Shown piece by piece: positions 9,415 through 18,115 of a DNA stretch of 64,000 bases. How positions within the stretch are numbered: the stretch's first letter is position 1; each line of letters begins with the position of its first letter. The position numbers and the translations under genes are program-made. A model generated the notes under the pieces. That model was not told where the DNA came from. It saw only the letters and a list, made by a program, of their open reading frames with translations, and made no database searches. Source of the DNA: Bacteroidia bacterium (lineage in GTDB: Bacteria; Bacteroidota; Bacteroidia; Bacteroidales; UBA932); the NCBI GenBank assembly GCA_021153285.1, contig JAGKTT010000004.1:34552-98551 (forward strand). Reading direction: 5' to 3'.

Positions 9415-10905
9415 ATGAAAAATACAATTAAATATACGATGATCTTGCTCGCAGCCGCTCTGATGGCTTCCTGCAGCGATTTTCTTGAGAAGAGGCCATA
9501 CGACGCTGTCGATCCCGATATGGCTGTGACAGAGGATGTGGCTGTGGCGTTGACAAATGCCTGCTACAGTGCCTTGATGTCTTCAAACCTCTATAATATG
9601 CGTATGTGGAGTCTTGACATCATTGCCGGTAACTCTAATGTAGGTGCTGGCGGTGGTACAGACGGTCTTGAAACCATTCAGGCAGCTGACTTCATCACAC
9701 AGTCAGACAATGCTATGGCGCTTTATATGTGGCGTTCACCTTGGCCGGGCATCGCACAGTGCAACATCGTAATCAGCAGCCTTAAGGATGCAGAGATCGA
9801 CGAGTCTGTCAAGGCTCAGTGCCTTGGCGAGGCTTATTTCCTCCGTGCACACTATTATTATATCCTTGTACGTCTTTACGGCAGCGTTCCTCTCCGTAAG
9901 GAACCTTACGACCCGAGCACATCAGCTCACATCGCACGTGCGACTCTTCAGGAGAACTACGATCTTATCATCGAGGACTGCCAGAAAGCGATCGAGCTCC
10001 TTCCATCAAAGGCAGAGTACACAGGTTCAGACCTTGGCCGTGCCTGCAAGGAGGCTGCAATGTGCCAGCTCGCTGATGTATATCTCACACTTGCTCCGAA
10101 CAATAACGCGCTTTACGGCGAAGTCGTGACTCTTTGCGAGGACATAGCAAGCTACGGCTGGGATCTTTCTACCTGCGATTTCGCAGCTAACTTCGACGCT
10201 ACCATCAATAATGGACCGGAGTCAATCTTTGAAGTCCAGTATTCAGGAAGCACAGAGTATGACTTCTGGGGTGGAAACTGTCAGAGCTCTTGGGCTTCTA
10301 CATATATGGGTCCTCGTAACTCAGACTTCGTGGCAGGTTCCTGGGGATGGAATCAGCCTACTGCGGAGTTTATGAGCCAGTGGGAAGAGGGTGACCTCAG
10401 AAAGGATATCACTGTATTCTATGAGGGATGTCCGGATTTCGACGGCAAGGTCTACAAGAAGACTTTCTCAAATACAGGTTACAATGTACGTAAGTTCTTA
10501 GTTTCTAAGTCTGTGTCTCCAGAGTACAATACAAACCCTGCTAATTGGATTGTCTATCGTTATGCAGACGTTCTTCTCAAGAAGGCAGAGGCTCTCAATG
10601 AGATGGGCCAGACCGCTTCGGCAGAGACTCCTCTCAATATCGTCCGCAGACGTGCAGGCCTTCCTGCAGTGAGCGGTCTTTCGCAGGAGGCAATGCGTGA
10701 GAAGATCATCCACGAGCGCCGTATGGAGCTTGCATTCGAGGGACATCGCTGGTTCGATATGATCCGTATCAACAACGGACAGTATGCCATCGACTTCCTC
10801 CATTCTATCGGAAAGACAAATGCAAACCTCAACCGTCTGATCTTCCCTATCCCTCAGACCGAGAGAGATGCCAACCCGCTCATCGAGCAGAATCCTGGAT
10901 ACTAA
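9415..10905 (+). CDS. SusD-like surface glycan-binding lipoprotein
   Basis: A 496-residue RagB/SusD-family lipoprotein that forms the lid of the SusC channel. The signal peptide ends in the lipobox MASC with Cys20, followed by SDFLEKRPYD, a typical SusD start with acidic residues after the Cys that favour surface export. The TPR-type helices and the C-terminal SusD motifs are visible (RYADVLLKKAEALNEMG, then ERRMELAFEGHRWFDMIR). It lies 14 bases after susC and 21 bases before the next lipoprotein gene, so the three form one transcription unit. Confidence 0.95.
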   Translation: MKNTIKYTMILLAAALMASCSDFLEKRPYDAVDPDMAVTEDVAVALTNACYSALMSSNLYNMRMWSLDIIAGNSNVGAGGGTDGLETIQAADFITQSDNAMALYMWRSPWPGIAQCNIVISSLKDAEIDESVKAQCLGEAYFLRAHYYYILVRLYGSVPLRKEPYDPSTSAHIARATLQENYDLIIEDCQKAIELLPSKAEYTGSDLGRACKEAAMCQLADVYLTLAPNNNALYGEVVTLCEDIASYGWDLSTCDFAANFDATINNGPESIFEVQYSGSTEYDFWGGNCQSSWASTYMGPRNSDFVAGSWGWNQPTAEFMSQWEEGDLRKDITVFYEGCPDFDGKVYKKTFSNTGYNVRKFLVSKSVSPEYNTNPANWIVYRYADVLLKKAEALNEMGQTASAETPLNIVRRRAGLPAVSGLSQEAMREKIIHERRMELAFEGHRWFDMIRINNGQYAIDFLHSIGKTNANLNRLIFPIPQTERDANPLIEQNPGY

Positions 10906-10926
10906 TAGAAAAGATTATATACAAGT

Positions 10927-12426
10927 ATGAAGAAAACAATATTGAAATTGGCTTCAATCATCTTCGGATGCGCGGCACTTGCGTCTTGCGTGGATGACAA
11001 TTATATGGAGCTTGACAAGGGACACGACGAGCTGACTCTTTCGGTCAATGCGTCTGAGTTTGTCCTCAATGAGGCAGAGCACGGTGCTGACGCCCTTGCC
11101 CTTACCTGGACTACTGGTACCAACTTCGGTACAGGCAACAAGATCTACTACACTCTCGAGATAGCTAAGGCAGGAACAGATTTCGCCGCACCATATGTTG
11201 TGATTGACAATAAGATCCAGACCTATTCCTTCAAGGCTACTGTAGAGAAGCTCAATAATGCTATAAGATCATTCTTCGGTGAGGCTGAGGAAACTTTCGC
11301 CCTTGAGGCAAGAGTCATAGCTGTCGTACCGGAGAGAGAGGAGGTGCAGGAAAGCGTGGTGTCCTTCAGTGTCACTACCTACAAGCCTGTAGCATCTGTT
11401 CTCTACATTATAGGTGATGCGACCAAGACCGGATGGTCTCTTGATGCAATGGAGGAAATGAAGAAAGTGGATAACGGTATATTCACCTGGACAGGAAGTC
11501 TCTCTGCCGGCAAGTCATTCAAGTTTATGACTACAAGAGCTGACTGGGTACCTTCATACAACAAGGCTCCTGAGGAAGGCAAGCTTGTTTACCGTGCTAC
11601 ATACGATGATCCGGATGAGACATTCTCTGTAGCGGAAACAGGTAACTATCAGGTGGATGTAAACCTCTTCGACCTGACTGTAAGCATCAAGCCAAGTGCA
11701 TCAGAGAGTCCGCTCTTCGACAGTATGTATCTCATCGGTAATATGACAAGCTGGAGTTTCGAGCCACTCACAGTGGACCCAGTGGATCCATTCCTCTTCC
11801 GTATGGGCCGATTCTTCGACAAGGGTGGTGACTTCAAGTTCGCTACTACAAACGGAAGTTGGGAGAACAACTTCAAGGCTCCTTATGCAAATGCTCCTTA
11901 TACTGAGAGCAGTACTGTATTCGTCAGTGGATTCGACCCTGATAACAAGTGGACTCTCCAGGATTCTGAGATAAACAAGGCATACAAGATCTGCTTCGAT
12001 ATCAGAAACGGTAGAGAGCGTATGCTTATGGCTGAGTTCGTGCCTTATGAAATGATCTACCTCATCGGTAGCGCATCGCCTGCTGGCTGGACCCTTAACA
12101 ATGCAACTCCTATGAAGGCAGGTTCAGATGCATACACATTCACTTGGGAGGGTCATCTCAATGAGGGTGAGCTCAAGTTCACTTGCGACAAGAAGTCTGA
12201 CTGGATGGGTGCCTGGTTTATGGCTACCGAGGCAGGAAAGACTCCTACAGGTGAGACAGAGAAGATCCTCTTCGTGGACAAGTCAAGCGACTGGTGCAAT
12301 GCTCAGTATCTTGATGTAAATGTGGGTGACGGCGGCTTCGACCAGAAATGGCAGATTTCCGAGGCCGGTACATACACCATCACTCTCAATCAGCTTAAGG
12401 AAACAGTATCTATCGTCAAGAAATAA
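10927..12426 (+). CDS. SusE/SusF-like surface glycan-binding lipoprotein
   Basis: A 499-residue lipoprotein (LASC lipobox, Cys21, then VDDNYMELD). The first 135 residues look like the SusE N-terminal Ig-like domain. Three tandem starch-binding-type modules follow at about 155-255, 265-365 and 375-497. Each opens with a YLIG-type strand (LYIIGDATKTGWS, MYLIGNMTSWSF, IYLIGSASPAGWT) and contains the F(K/T)F(M/A/T)T-type strand. This is the layout of SusE/SusF, where the modules hold alpha-glucans at the cell surface. Its place after susD and before GH66 supports an alpha-glucan-type substrate. Confidence 0.9.
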   Translation: MKKTILKLASIIFGCAALASCVDDNYMELDKGHDELTLSVNASEFVLNEAEHGADALALTWTTGTNFGTGNKIYYTLEIAKAGTDFAAPYVVIDNKIQTYSFKATVEKLNNAIRSFFGEAEETFALEARVIAVVPEREEVQESVVSFSVTTYKPVASVLYIIGDATKTGWSLDAMEEMKKVDNGIFTWTGSLSAGKSFKFMTTRADWVPSYNKAPEEGKLVYRATYDDPDETFSVAETGNYQVDVNLFDLTVSIKPSASESPLFDSMYLIGNMTSWSFEPLTVDPVDPFLFRMGRFFDKGGDFKFATTNGSWENNFKAPYANAPYTESSTVFVSGFDPDNKWTLQDSEINKAYKICFDIRNGRERMLMAEFVPYEMIYLIGSASPAGWTLNNATPMKAGSDAYTFTWEGHLNEGELKFTCDKKSDWMGAWFMATEAGKTPTGETEKILFVDKSSDWCNAQYLDVNVGDGGFDQKWQISEAGTYTITLNQLKETVSIVKK

Positions 12427-12428
12427 TT

Positions 12429-14225
12429 GTGAAAAGGTTATTATATCCGATAGCCCTGGTAATTCTCGCTGTGTCCTGCGGAAAAGATCCGCAGGACAGC
12501 GAGATTCCTGGCATAAAGCCGGGACCTGGCGAAACAAACAGCGTGACTGAGGTGATTACCGTTCAGTCAGACATTACAGTAGACCTCAAGACAGACAAGG
12601 CAATCTATGCCCCTGGCGAGGAAGTCAAATTCACCGGTAATGTCCCATTAGATGCAAAGATCAGATACCGTCATATGGGAGAGACTATCCACGAGCACGC
12701 CGCCTCAGGCAACCAGTGGACCTGGACTGCTCCTTCCGCTGACGGACAGGGATATATGGTGGAGGTCTACCGCCAGAGAGATGAAAAGACTGATCTTGTG
12801 CTCGGAACCATTGCAGTAGATGTTTCAAGCGACTGGACAATGTTCCCTCGTTACGGTTTCGTGGGAGATTTCGGAAAAAACAAGCTTGACGCAGGTGTTA
12901 TCGAGGCGGAAATGGAATTCCTTAACCGCTGCCACATCAACGGAGTGCAGTTCTATGACTGGCATAACAAGCACCATTGGCCACTCGGAGGTACAATGGA
13001 GAAGCTTGACGAGGTCTATAAGGACATTGCCAACCGTGATGTCTACAATGCTGCCGTAAAGAAGTATATCGACGTGCAGCATAGCTATGGAATGAAGGCT
13101 ATGTTCTATAACCTGGCATTCGGTGCTCTTGACGATGCCCGTGCAGACGGAGTCAAGGAAGAATGGAACCTATACAAGAAAGCAGGCCGTGAGGATCAGG
13201 ATGCACATACTCTTCCCGGAAGCTGGAAGAGCAATATCTACCTTCTGAATCCAGGCAATACCGAGTGGCAGAATTACCTTATCGAACGCAACAAAGAGGT
13301 ATATCATCACCTTGATTTCGACGGATTCCATATCGACCAGCTCGGAAACCGCGGCACTCGTTATGACTGGAACGGAAAGAAGGTGGACCTTCCTGTAGGA
13401 TATGCATCATTCATCAATGCTATGAAGAAGGCCCATCCGGACAAGAGGCTGGTATTCAATGCGGTGTCAAGTTACGGATCGAACAGGATAGCTGAAACAG
13501 GCAATGTGGATTTCTGTTACAATGAGGTGTGGGGAGATGAAGACCAGTTCAAGGATCTCTACACCATCATCAAGACAAACGATATGAACAGCAACCATAC
13601 TCTCAAGAGTATCTTTGCCGCCTATATGAACTATGAATGCAGCAACAGAGAGTTCAATATCCCTGGAGTACTCCTTACCGATGCGGTGATATTTGCCCTC
13701 GGTGGTGCTCATCTTGAACTCGGTGACCATATGCTCTGCCGTGAGTATTTCCCAAGCCAGGATGTCAAGATGAGTCCTGCCTTGAAGACACTGATCGTGC
13801 GTTATTATGACTTTATGACTGCATATCAGAATCTTCTCCGTGGAGAAAGCTCGAAGGCTGAGGTGCAGGTGGAAGTAGTGAGCACGGCTACCAGGAAGGT
13901 GCCTTTCAACAACTGGCCTCCAAAGGAAGCTTCTGTCACTACATATGCCAAGAAGATCGGTGGAAAGACCATCATCAACTTCTTGAACTTCAGAACAGTG
14001 GACAATCTCAGCTGGAGAGACCTCAAGGGCACCAGACCTGCTCCTGCAAAGGTCATCAAGTCACCTGTAAAGATCAAGTATGATGCAAAGGCGACCAAGG
14101 TGTGGGTGGCTTCACCTGACCAGCACGCAGGTGCGGCTCAGGAACTTGCCTTCACCCAGGAGAACGGATATATTTCAGTGACTCTTCCATCGCTTGAGTA
14201 TTGGACAATGCTTGTAATAGAGTAA
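12429..14225 (+). CDS. GH66 dextranase / cycloisomaltooligosaccharide-type enzyme, lipoprotein
   Basis: A 598-residue lipoprotein (VSCGKDPQDSE) of glycoside hydrolase family 66, which cleaves alpha-1,6-glucosidic bonds in dextran. The GH66 signature VQFYDWHNKHHWPLGG is clear. By family comparison the nucleophile is Asp303 in FHIDQLG and the acid/base is Glu366 in CYNEVWG. An Ig-like domain (about 40-130) precedes the barrel and a beta-domain follows. It starts with GTG two bases after the previous stop; no ATG is available before the signal peptide, so the GTG is accepted. No long CITase-type CBM insertion is seen, which favours a plain endo-dextranase. Confidence 0.9.
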   Translation: MKRLLYPIALVILAVSCGKDPQDSEIPGIKPGPGETNSVTEVITVQSDITVDLKTDKAIYAPGEEVKFTGNVPLDAKIRYRHMGETIHEHAASGNQWTWTAPSADGQGYMVEVYRQRDEKTDLVLGTIAVDVSSDWTMFPRYGFVGDFGKNKLDAGVIEAEMEFLNRCHINGVQFYDWHNKHHWPLGGTMEKLDEVYKDIANRDVYNAAVKKYIDVQHSYGMKAMFYNLAFGALDDARADGVKEEWNLYKKAGREDQDAHTLPGSWKSNIYLLNPGNTEWQNYLIERNKEVYHHLDFDGFHIDQLGNRGTRYDWNGKKVDLPVGYASFINAMKKAHPDKRLVFNAVSSYGSNRIAETGNVDFCYNEVWGDEDQFKDLYTIIKTNDMNSNHTLKSIFAAYMNYECSNREFNIPGVLLTDAVIFALGGAHLELGDHMLCREYFPSQDVKMSPALKTLIVRYYDFMTAYQNLLRGESSKAEVQVEVVSTATRKVPFNNWPPKEASVTTYAKKIGGKTIINFLNFRTVDNLSWRDLKGTRPAPAKVIKSPVKIKYDAKATKVWVASPDQHAGAAQELAFTQENGYISVTLPSLEYWTMLVIE

Positions 14226-14227
14226 TT

Positions 14228-16675
14228 ATGCGTAAAATTTTAACAATGATTTTCTGTCTCATCGCTCCTATGCTTTATGCGGGCGATGTGACAGGAAATT
14301 GTCTTTCATACACGCAGGACGGACGCTGCGTCAACTTCTCTCTCGAAGACGGTTCGGTAATTCAGTTGAGGCTCTGCAGCCCTTCCGTGGTGCGTGTCTG
14401 GTATTCTCCTGACGGGACATTGACCCGTAGCAACGAATCTTTTGCTGTGGTGAATGAAGATCTTGAGGGTATCGGCGAACTTATTGTCAATGAGCAGAAT
14501 GCCTGCTATGAAATATTTACGGACAAGCTCCGTATCAGGGTGAACAAGAACCCTTTCAACCTTCAGATCTTCGATAAGTGGCAGAAACTTCTTTTCAGCG
14601 ATCATCTGGATAAAGGACATATAAGCGAAGGAACGAAGAAAATCGAGTATAAGTCGCTTCGTCGTGACGAGCATTTCTTCGGACTTGGCGAAAAGACAGG
14701 CAAGTTGGACAGACGAGGCGAGAGCTACAAGATGTGGAACAGCGACAAGCCTTGCTACAGCACAGTCGAGGACCCTCTCTACAAGAGCATTCCGTTCTTT
14801 ATGAGCAGCTACCGCTATGGTATCTTCCTTGACAATACTTACAAGACAGAGTTCAAGTTCGGAACGGAAAGCCGTGACTATTACAGTTTCGAGGCACCGA
14901 ACGGAGAGATGATATATTACTTTATCTTCGGTAAGGATTATAAGGAGATAATGACCCAGTATGTGGGCCTTACAGGCAAGCCTATTATGCCTCCGCGCTG
15001 GGCGATGGGCTTCGCTCAGTGCCGTGGACTTCTTACAAATGAGGATCTTACATACGAGATTGCACACGGCTACCGTGAAAGGGGCATTCCTTGCGATATA
15101 ATCTATCAGGATATAGGATGGACCCAGCATCTCCAGGACTTTGAGTGGAGAAAACCGAACTATCGCAACCCTCGCAAGATGCTTTCAGATCTGGACTCAA
15201 TGGGATTCAAGGTGATTCTTTCGCAGGATCCTGTGATTTCACAGGCCAATAAGAAACAATGGCGTGAGGCGGACAGTCTCGGTTATTTCGTGAAGGATGT
15301 GAACACAGGAAAGAGCTATGATATGCCTTGGCCTTGGGGCGGAAACTGCGGAGTGGTGGATTTCACTCTTCCTGAAGTTGCCGACTGGTGGGGAGCATAT
15401 CAGCAGAAACCTCTCGACGATGGTGCAGCCGGATTCTGGACCGATATGGGTGAGCCGGCCTGGAGCAATGAAGAGTCTGTCGAGCGCCTTGTGATGAAGC
15501 ATCATCTGGGAATGCACGATGAGATCCATAATGTCTATGGTCTTACCTGGGATAAGGTGGTGACAGAGCAGTTCAACAAGCGTAATCCGGACAAACGTAT
15601 ATTCCAGATGACCCGCGCTGCGTATGCCGGACTCCAAAGATATACCTTCGGATGGACCGGAGACAGCGGATGTGCAGATGATGTGAACAAGGGGTGGGCT
15701 CAGATGGCAAATCAAATTCCGGTACTTCTTTCTGCCGGACTGGGCGTGATACCGTTTACAACTACCGATATATCAGGATATTGTGGAGATATCAAGGATT
15801 ATCCGGCAATGGCCGAGCTCTATACACGCTGGCTTCAGTTGGGCGCATTCAACCCTCTCAGCCGTATTCACCACGAGGGTAACAATGCAGTCGAGCCTTG
15901 GCTCTTCGGTGCAGAGGCCGAGAAGAATGCAAAGGCTGCAATCGAACTTAAATATACCCTTCTTCCATATATCTATACCTATGCCCGTGAGGCTCACGAC
16001 CTGGGACTTCCTGTTATGCGTCCTATGGTAATGGAGTTCCCGATGGACGCCGAGACATATGATCTGGATGCACAGTTTATGTTCGGAGAAGAGATTCTGG
16101 TGGCTCCGGTAGTGAAGAAGAGTGCACGTACCAAGAATCTCTATCTTCCTGAAGGATTGTGGATCGACTTCAATGACAAGAAGACAGAATATACCGGCGA
16201 GCAGTGGCTTACAGTGGATGCCCCATTGAACTTTATCCCTATGTTCGTCCGCAAGGGAAGCATCATTCCGCGTATGCCGGTAATGAACTACACACGTGAG
16301 CGTAGGGTATATCCTGTGACATTCGAGATCTTCCCTGCCATTGAAGGAGAGAAAGCAGAATTTTCACTTTATGAAGATGATGGAGAAAATCTTGGCTATC
16401 TTCGCGGAGAATATCTCCGTACTCCGGTTTCCTGCGCTACTTCTGCCCAAGGGTATGAGATCGAGATAGGGGATAGGGAAGGAAGCGTCTATAAGATCGA
16501 GGGTAAAAGAGAATTCATTTTCAGGATATACACTGACAGACTTCCTAAGACAGTGCTTCTGGACGGAGTGAAGGCTAAGAAAGGCAAGGCCTGGACTGCG
16601 GACAAGAAGGGAGGAATCTGTGAATTCTATATCGAAGATGACGGAAAGAAACATAATGTAAAATTTATATTCTAA
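14228..16675 (+). CDS. GH31 family alpha-glucosidase, secreted
   Basis: An 815-residue GH31 enzyme with a signal peptide (ending MLYAG). Its usual role is to release alpha-linked glucose from the non-reducing ends of oligosaccharides. The nucleophile motif WTDMGEP places the catalytic Asp at 406, and the acid/base is Asp479 in FGWTGDSG. The N-terminal galactose-mutarotase-like beta-sandwich and C-terminal beta domains are present, giving a normal length for the family. The ATG at 14228 is two bases after the GH66 stop; an upstream ATG inside GH66 would spoil the signal peptide. Context suggests action on isomalto-oligosaccharides made by GH66. Confidence 0.92.
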   Translation: MRKILTMIFCLIAPMLYAGDVTGNCLSYTQDGRCVNFSLEDGSVIQLRLCSPSVVRVWYSPDGTLTRSNESFAVVNEDLEGIGELIVNEQNACYEIFTDKLRIRVNKNPFNLQIFDKWQKLLFSDHLDKGHISEGTKKIEYKSLRRDEHFFGLGEKTGKLDRRGESYKMWNSDKPCYSTVEDPLYKSIPFFMSSYRYGIFLDNTYKTEFKFGTESRDYYSFEAPNGEMIYYFIFGKDYKEIMTQYVGLTGKPIMPPRWAMGFAQCRGLLTNEDLTYEIAHGYRERGIPCDIIYQDIGWTQHLQDFEWRKPNYRNPRKMLSDLDSMGFKVILSQDPVISQANKKQWREADSLGYFVKDVNTGKSYDMPWPWGGNCGVVDFTLPEVADWWGAYQQKPLDDGAAGFWTDMGEPAWSNEESVERLVMKHHLGMHDEIHNVYGLTWDKVVTEQFNKRNPDKRIFQMTRAAYAGLQRYTFGWTGDSGCADDVNKGWAQMANQIPVLLSAGLGVIPFTTTDISGYCGDIKDYPAMAELYTRWLQLGAFNPLSRIHHEGNNAVEPWLFGAEAEKNAKAAIELKYTLLPYIYTYAREAHDLGLPVMRPMVMEFPMDAETYDLDAQFMFGEEILVAPVVKKSARTKNLYLPEGLWIDFNDKKTEYTGEQWLTVDAPLNFIPMFVRKGSIIPRMPVMNYTRERRVYPVTFEIFPAIEGEKAEFSLYEDDGENLGYLRGEYLRTPVSCATSAQGYEIEIGDREGSVYKIEGKREFIFRIYTDRLPKTVLLDGVKAKKGKAWTADKKGGICEFYIEDDGKKHNVKFIF

Positions 16676-18102
16676 TGAATGTGAGGTACTTATTGTGCGG
16701 ATTGACCGCAATTGCCGTTGTTGCCTGTACTGACAAACCTGAGCCTGTAAAACCTCCTCAGCAGGAGCCTCAGCCGGAAGTGGATACTGAAATTGTTTGG
16801 GATGAAGGAGTACGATATGTCTGGGATGACACATATATTCCTGAAATCACAATAGAAGTGTCCGTGGAGCAGTGGAACAATCTTCTCAAGGCGTATGACA
16901 AGAATCAGCATACTGAGGAATATGTTCATTGCAATGTCAAGTACGACAGGGGCGGAGAGATCACATACATCGCGGATGCGGCTCTGCGTCTTCGCGGTAA
17001 TACCTCTCGTGTGCGTCCTGAAGGAGAATATGGCCAGATGCACGAGAAAGACAAGGCTGACTGGCATAAATGCCATTTCGGACTGAATTTCCGCAAGTAC
17101 AATAAGGACGACGAGCACACTATCAAGGGTATCCGAAAGCTGCACCTTAAGTGGTTCAAGGAAGACCCTTCCCACGTAAGGGAACTTTTCTGCTATGATC
17201 TTTTCAAGCGGGCAGGAATCTGGACCGGACTCCAGGATATCTATTGCAAGGTATGGGTACACGTTGAGGGAGATTCCAAGCCGGCTTATTTCGGCATCTA
17301 CAATATGCTGGAAAGAGTGGATGACCATTATGTGAAGCGTAGAGTGGCCAAGTTCGGAAGTGATGAGGGTAATCTCTGGAAATGCGTGGTAGGAGCCGAT
17401 TTCAGGAACATAGATCCTGGAAAGATCGGCCCTGATAGTGATGACAAAGACTTCCCATATGAGCTGAAAGAGAATGAAGGAACTTTTGAAGAGGCTGCTG
17501 CGCAGCTGAAGAATTTCATCCTGAATGTCAGCCAGCTCAATGATGAGGATTTCTATAAATGGATTCAGAGAGTCTGCGATGTGGAACTTCTTCTGAAGAC
17601 ATATGCTGTGAATGTGGCATTGGGAATGTGGGATGACCATTGGAACAATTCCAATAATTTCTACATCTATTTCAATTCTAACAGTTCCAGGGACTATAAG
17701 TTCTTCTTTATCCCGTATGACTATGACAATACACTGGGTACCAGCCACGTATGCGGTGCTCAGACTGATTCTGGACGTCACGATCCATACAAATGGGGCA
17801 ATCAGGGAATTCTGATCGAACGACTTCTTAAGTATGACGATTTCAGGGAGATCTATAGGGCTGAGCTTATTAGGATGATCGATCCTGCAAATGGCTTTAT
17901 GGATTATGATTCAGCAGTGGCCCGTATCAGAGACTGGCACGGCAGGATCCAGGGAATGACTTCCAATGATACCGGTGACGGTATGGAGATAAAGGACCGC
18001 CCTGCGAGCTGGGGTAATCATCACGAGTACAGGCTTCTTGACCCGGATCCGAATGTGAACTTCTTCAAGGTCAAGGCTGAAACCATAAAAAAGATGAAAT
18101 AA
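16675..18102 (+). CDS. CotH-kinase family lipoprotein
   Basis: A 475-residue lipoprotein (VVACTDKPEP) related to spore-coat CotH, an atypical protein-kinase fold. Family segments are visible in order: LRLRGNTSR, KLHLKWF followed by DPSHVRE, then AYFGIYNMLERVDDHYVKRR, ALGMWDDHWNNSNNFYIY and FFIPYDYDNTLG. The last two supply the Asp/Asn residues expected for metal and ATP handling. The ATG overlaps the GH31 stop by one base (TAATG), which indicates translational coupling. CotH-like proteins occur in a number of Bacteroidota PULs, but their role there is unknown. Whether it phosphorylates anything outside the cell is not known. Confidence 0.85.
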   Translation: MNVRYLLCGLTAIAVVACTDKPEPVKPPQQEPQPEVDTEIVWDEGVRYVWDDTYIPEITIEVSVEQWNNLLKAYDKNQHTEEYVHCNVKYDRGGEITYIADAALRLRGNTSRVRPEGEYGQMHEKDKADWHKCHFGLNFRKYNKDDEHTIKGIRKLHLKWFKEDPSHVRELFCYDLFKRAGIWTGLQDIYCKVWVHVEGDSKPAYFGIYNMLERVDDHYVKRRVAKFGSDEGNLWKCVVGADFRNIDPGKIGPDSDDKDFPYELKENEGTFEEAAAQLKNFILNVSQLNDEDFYKWIQRVCDVELLLKTYAVNVALGMWDDHWNNSNNFYIYFNSNSSRDYKFFFIPYDYDNTLGTSHVCGAQTDSGRHDPYKWGNQGILIERLLKYDDFREIYRAELIRMIDPANGFMDYDSAVARIRDWHGRIQGMTSNDTGDGMEIKDRPASWGNHHEYRLLDPDPNVNFFKVKAETIKKMK

Positions 18103-18115
18103 ATAATACGATAAA

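Noticed and set aside
16690..17781. A 363-codon minus-strand open frame
   Set aside because: It lies wholly opposite the CotH-kinase gene, has no signal or motif, and reflects the codon bias of the real gene.
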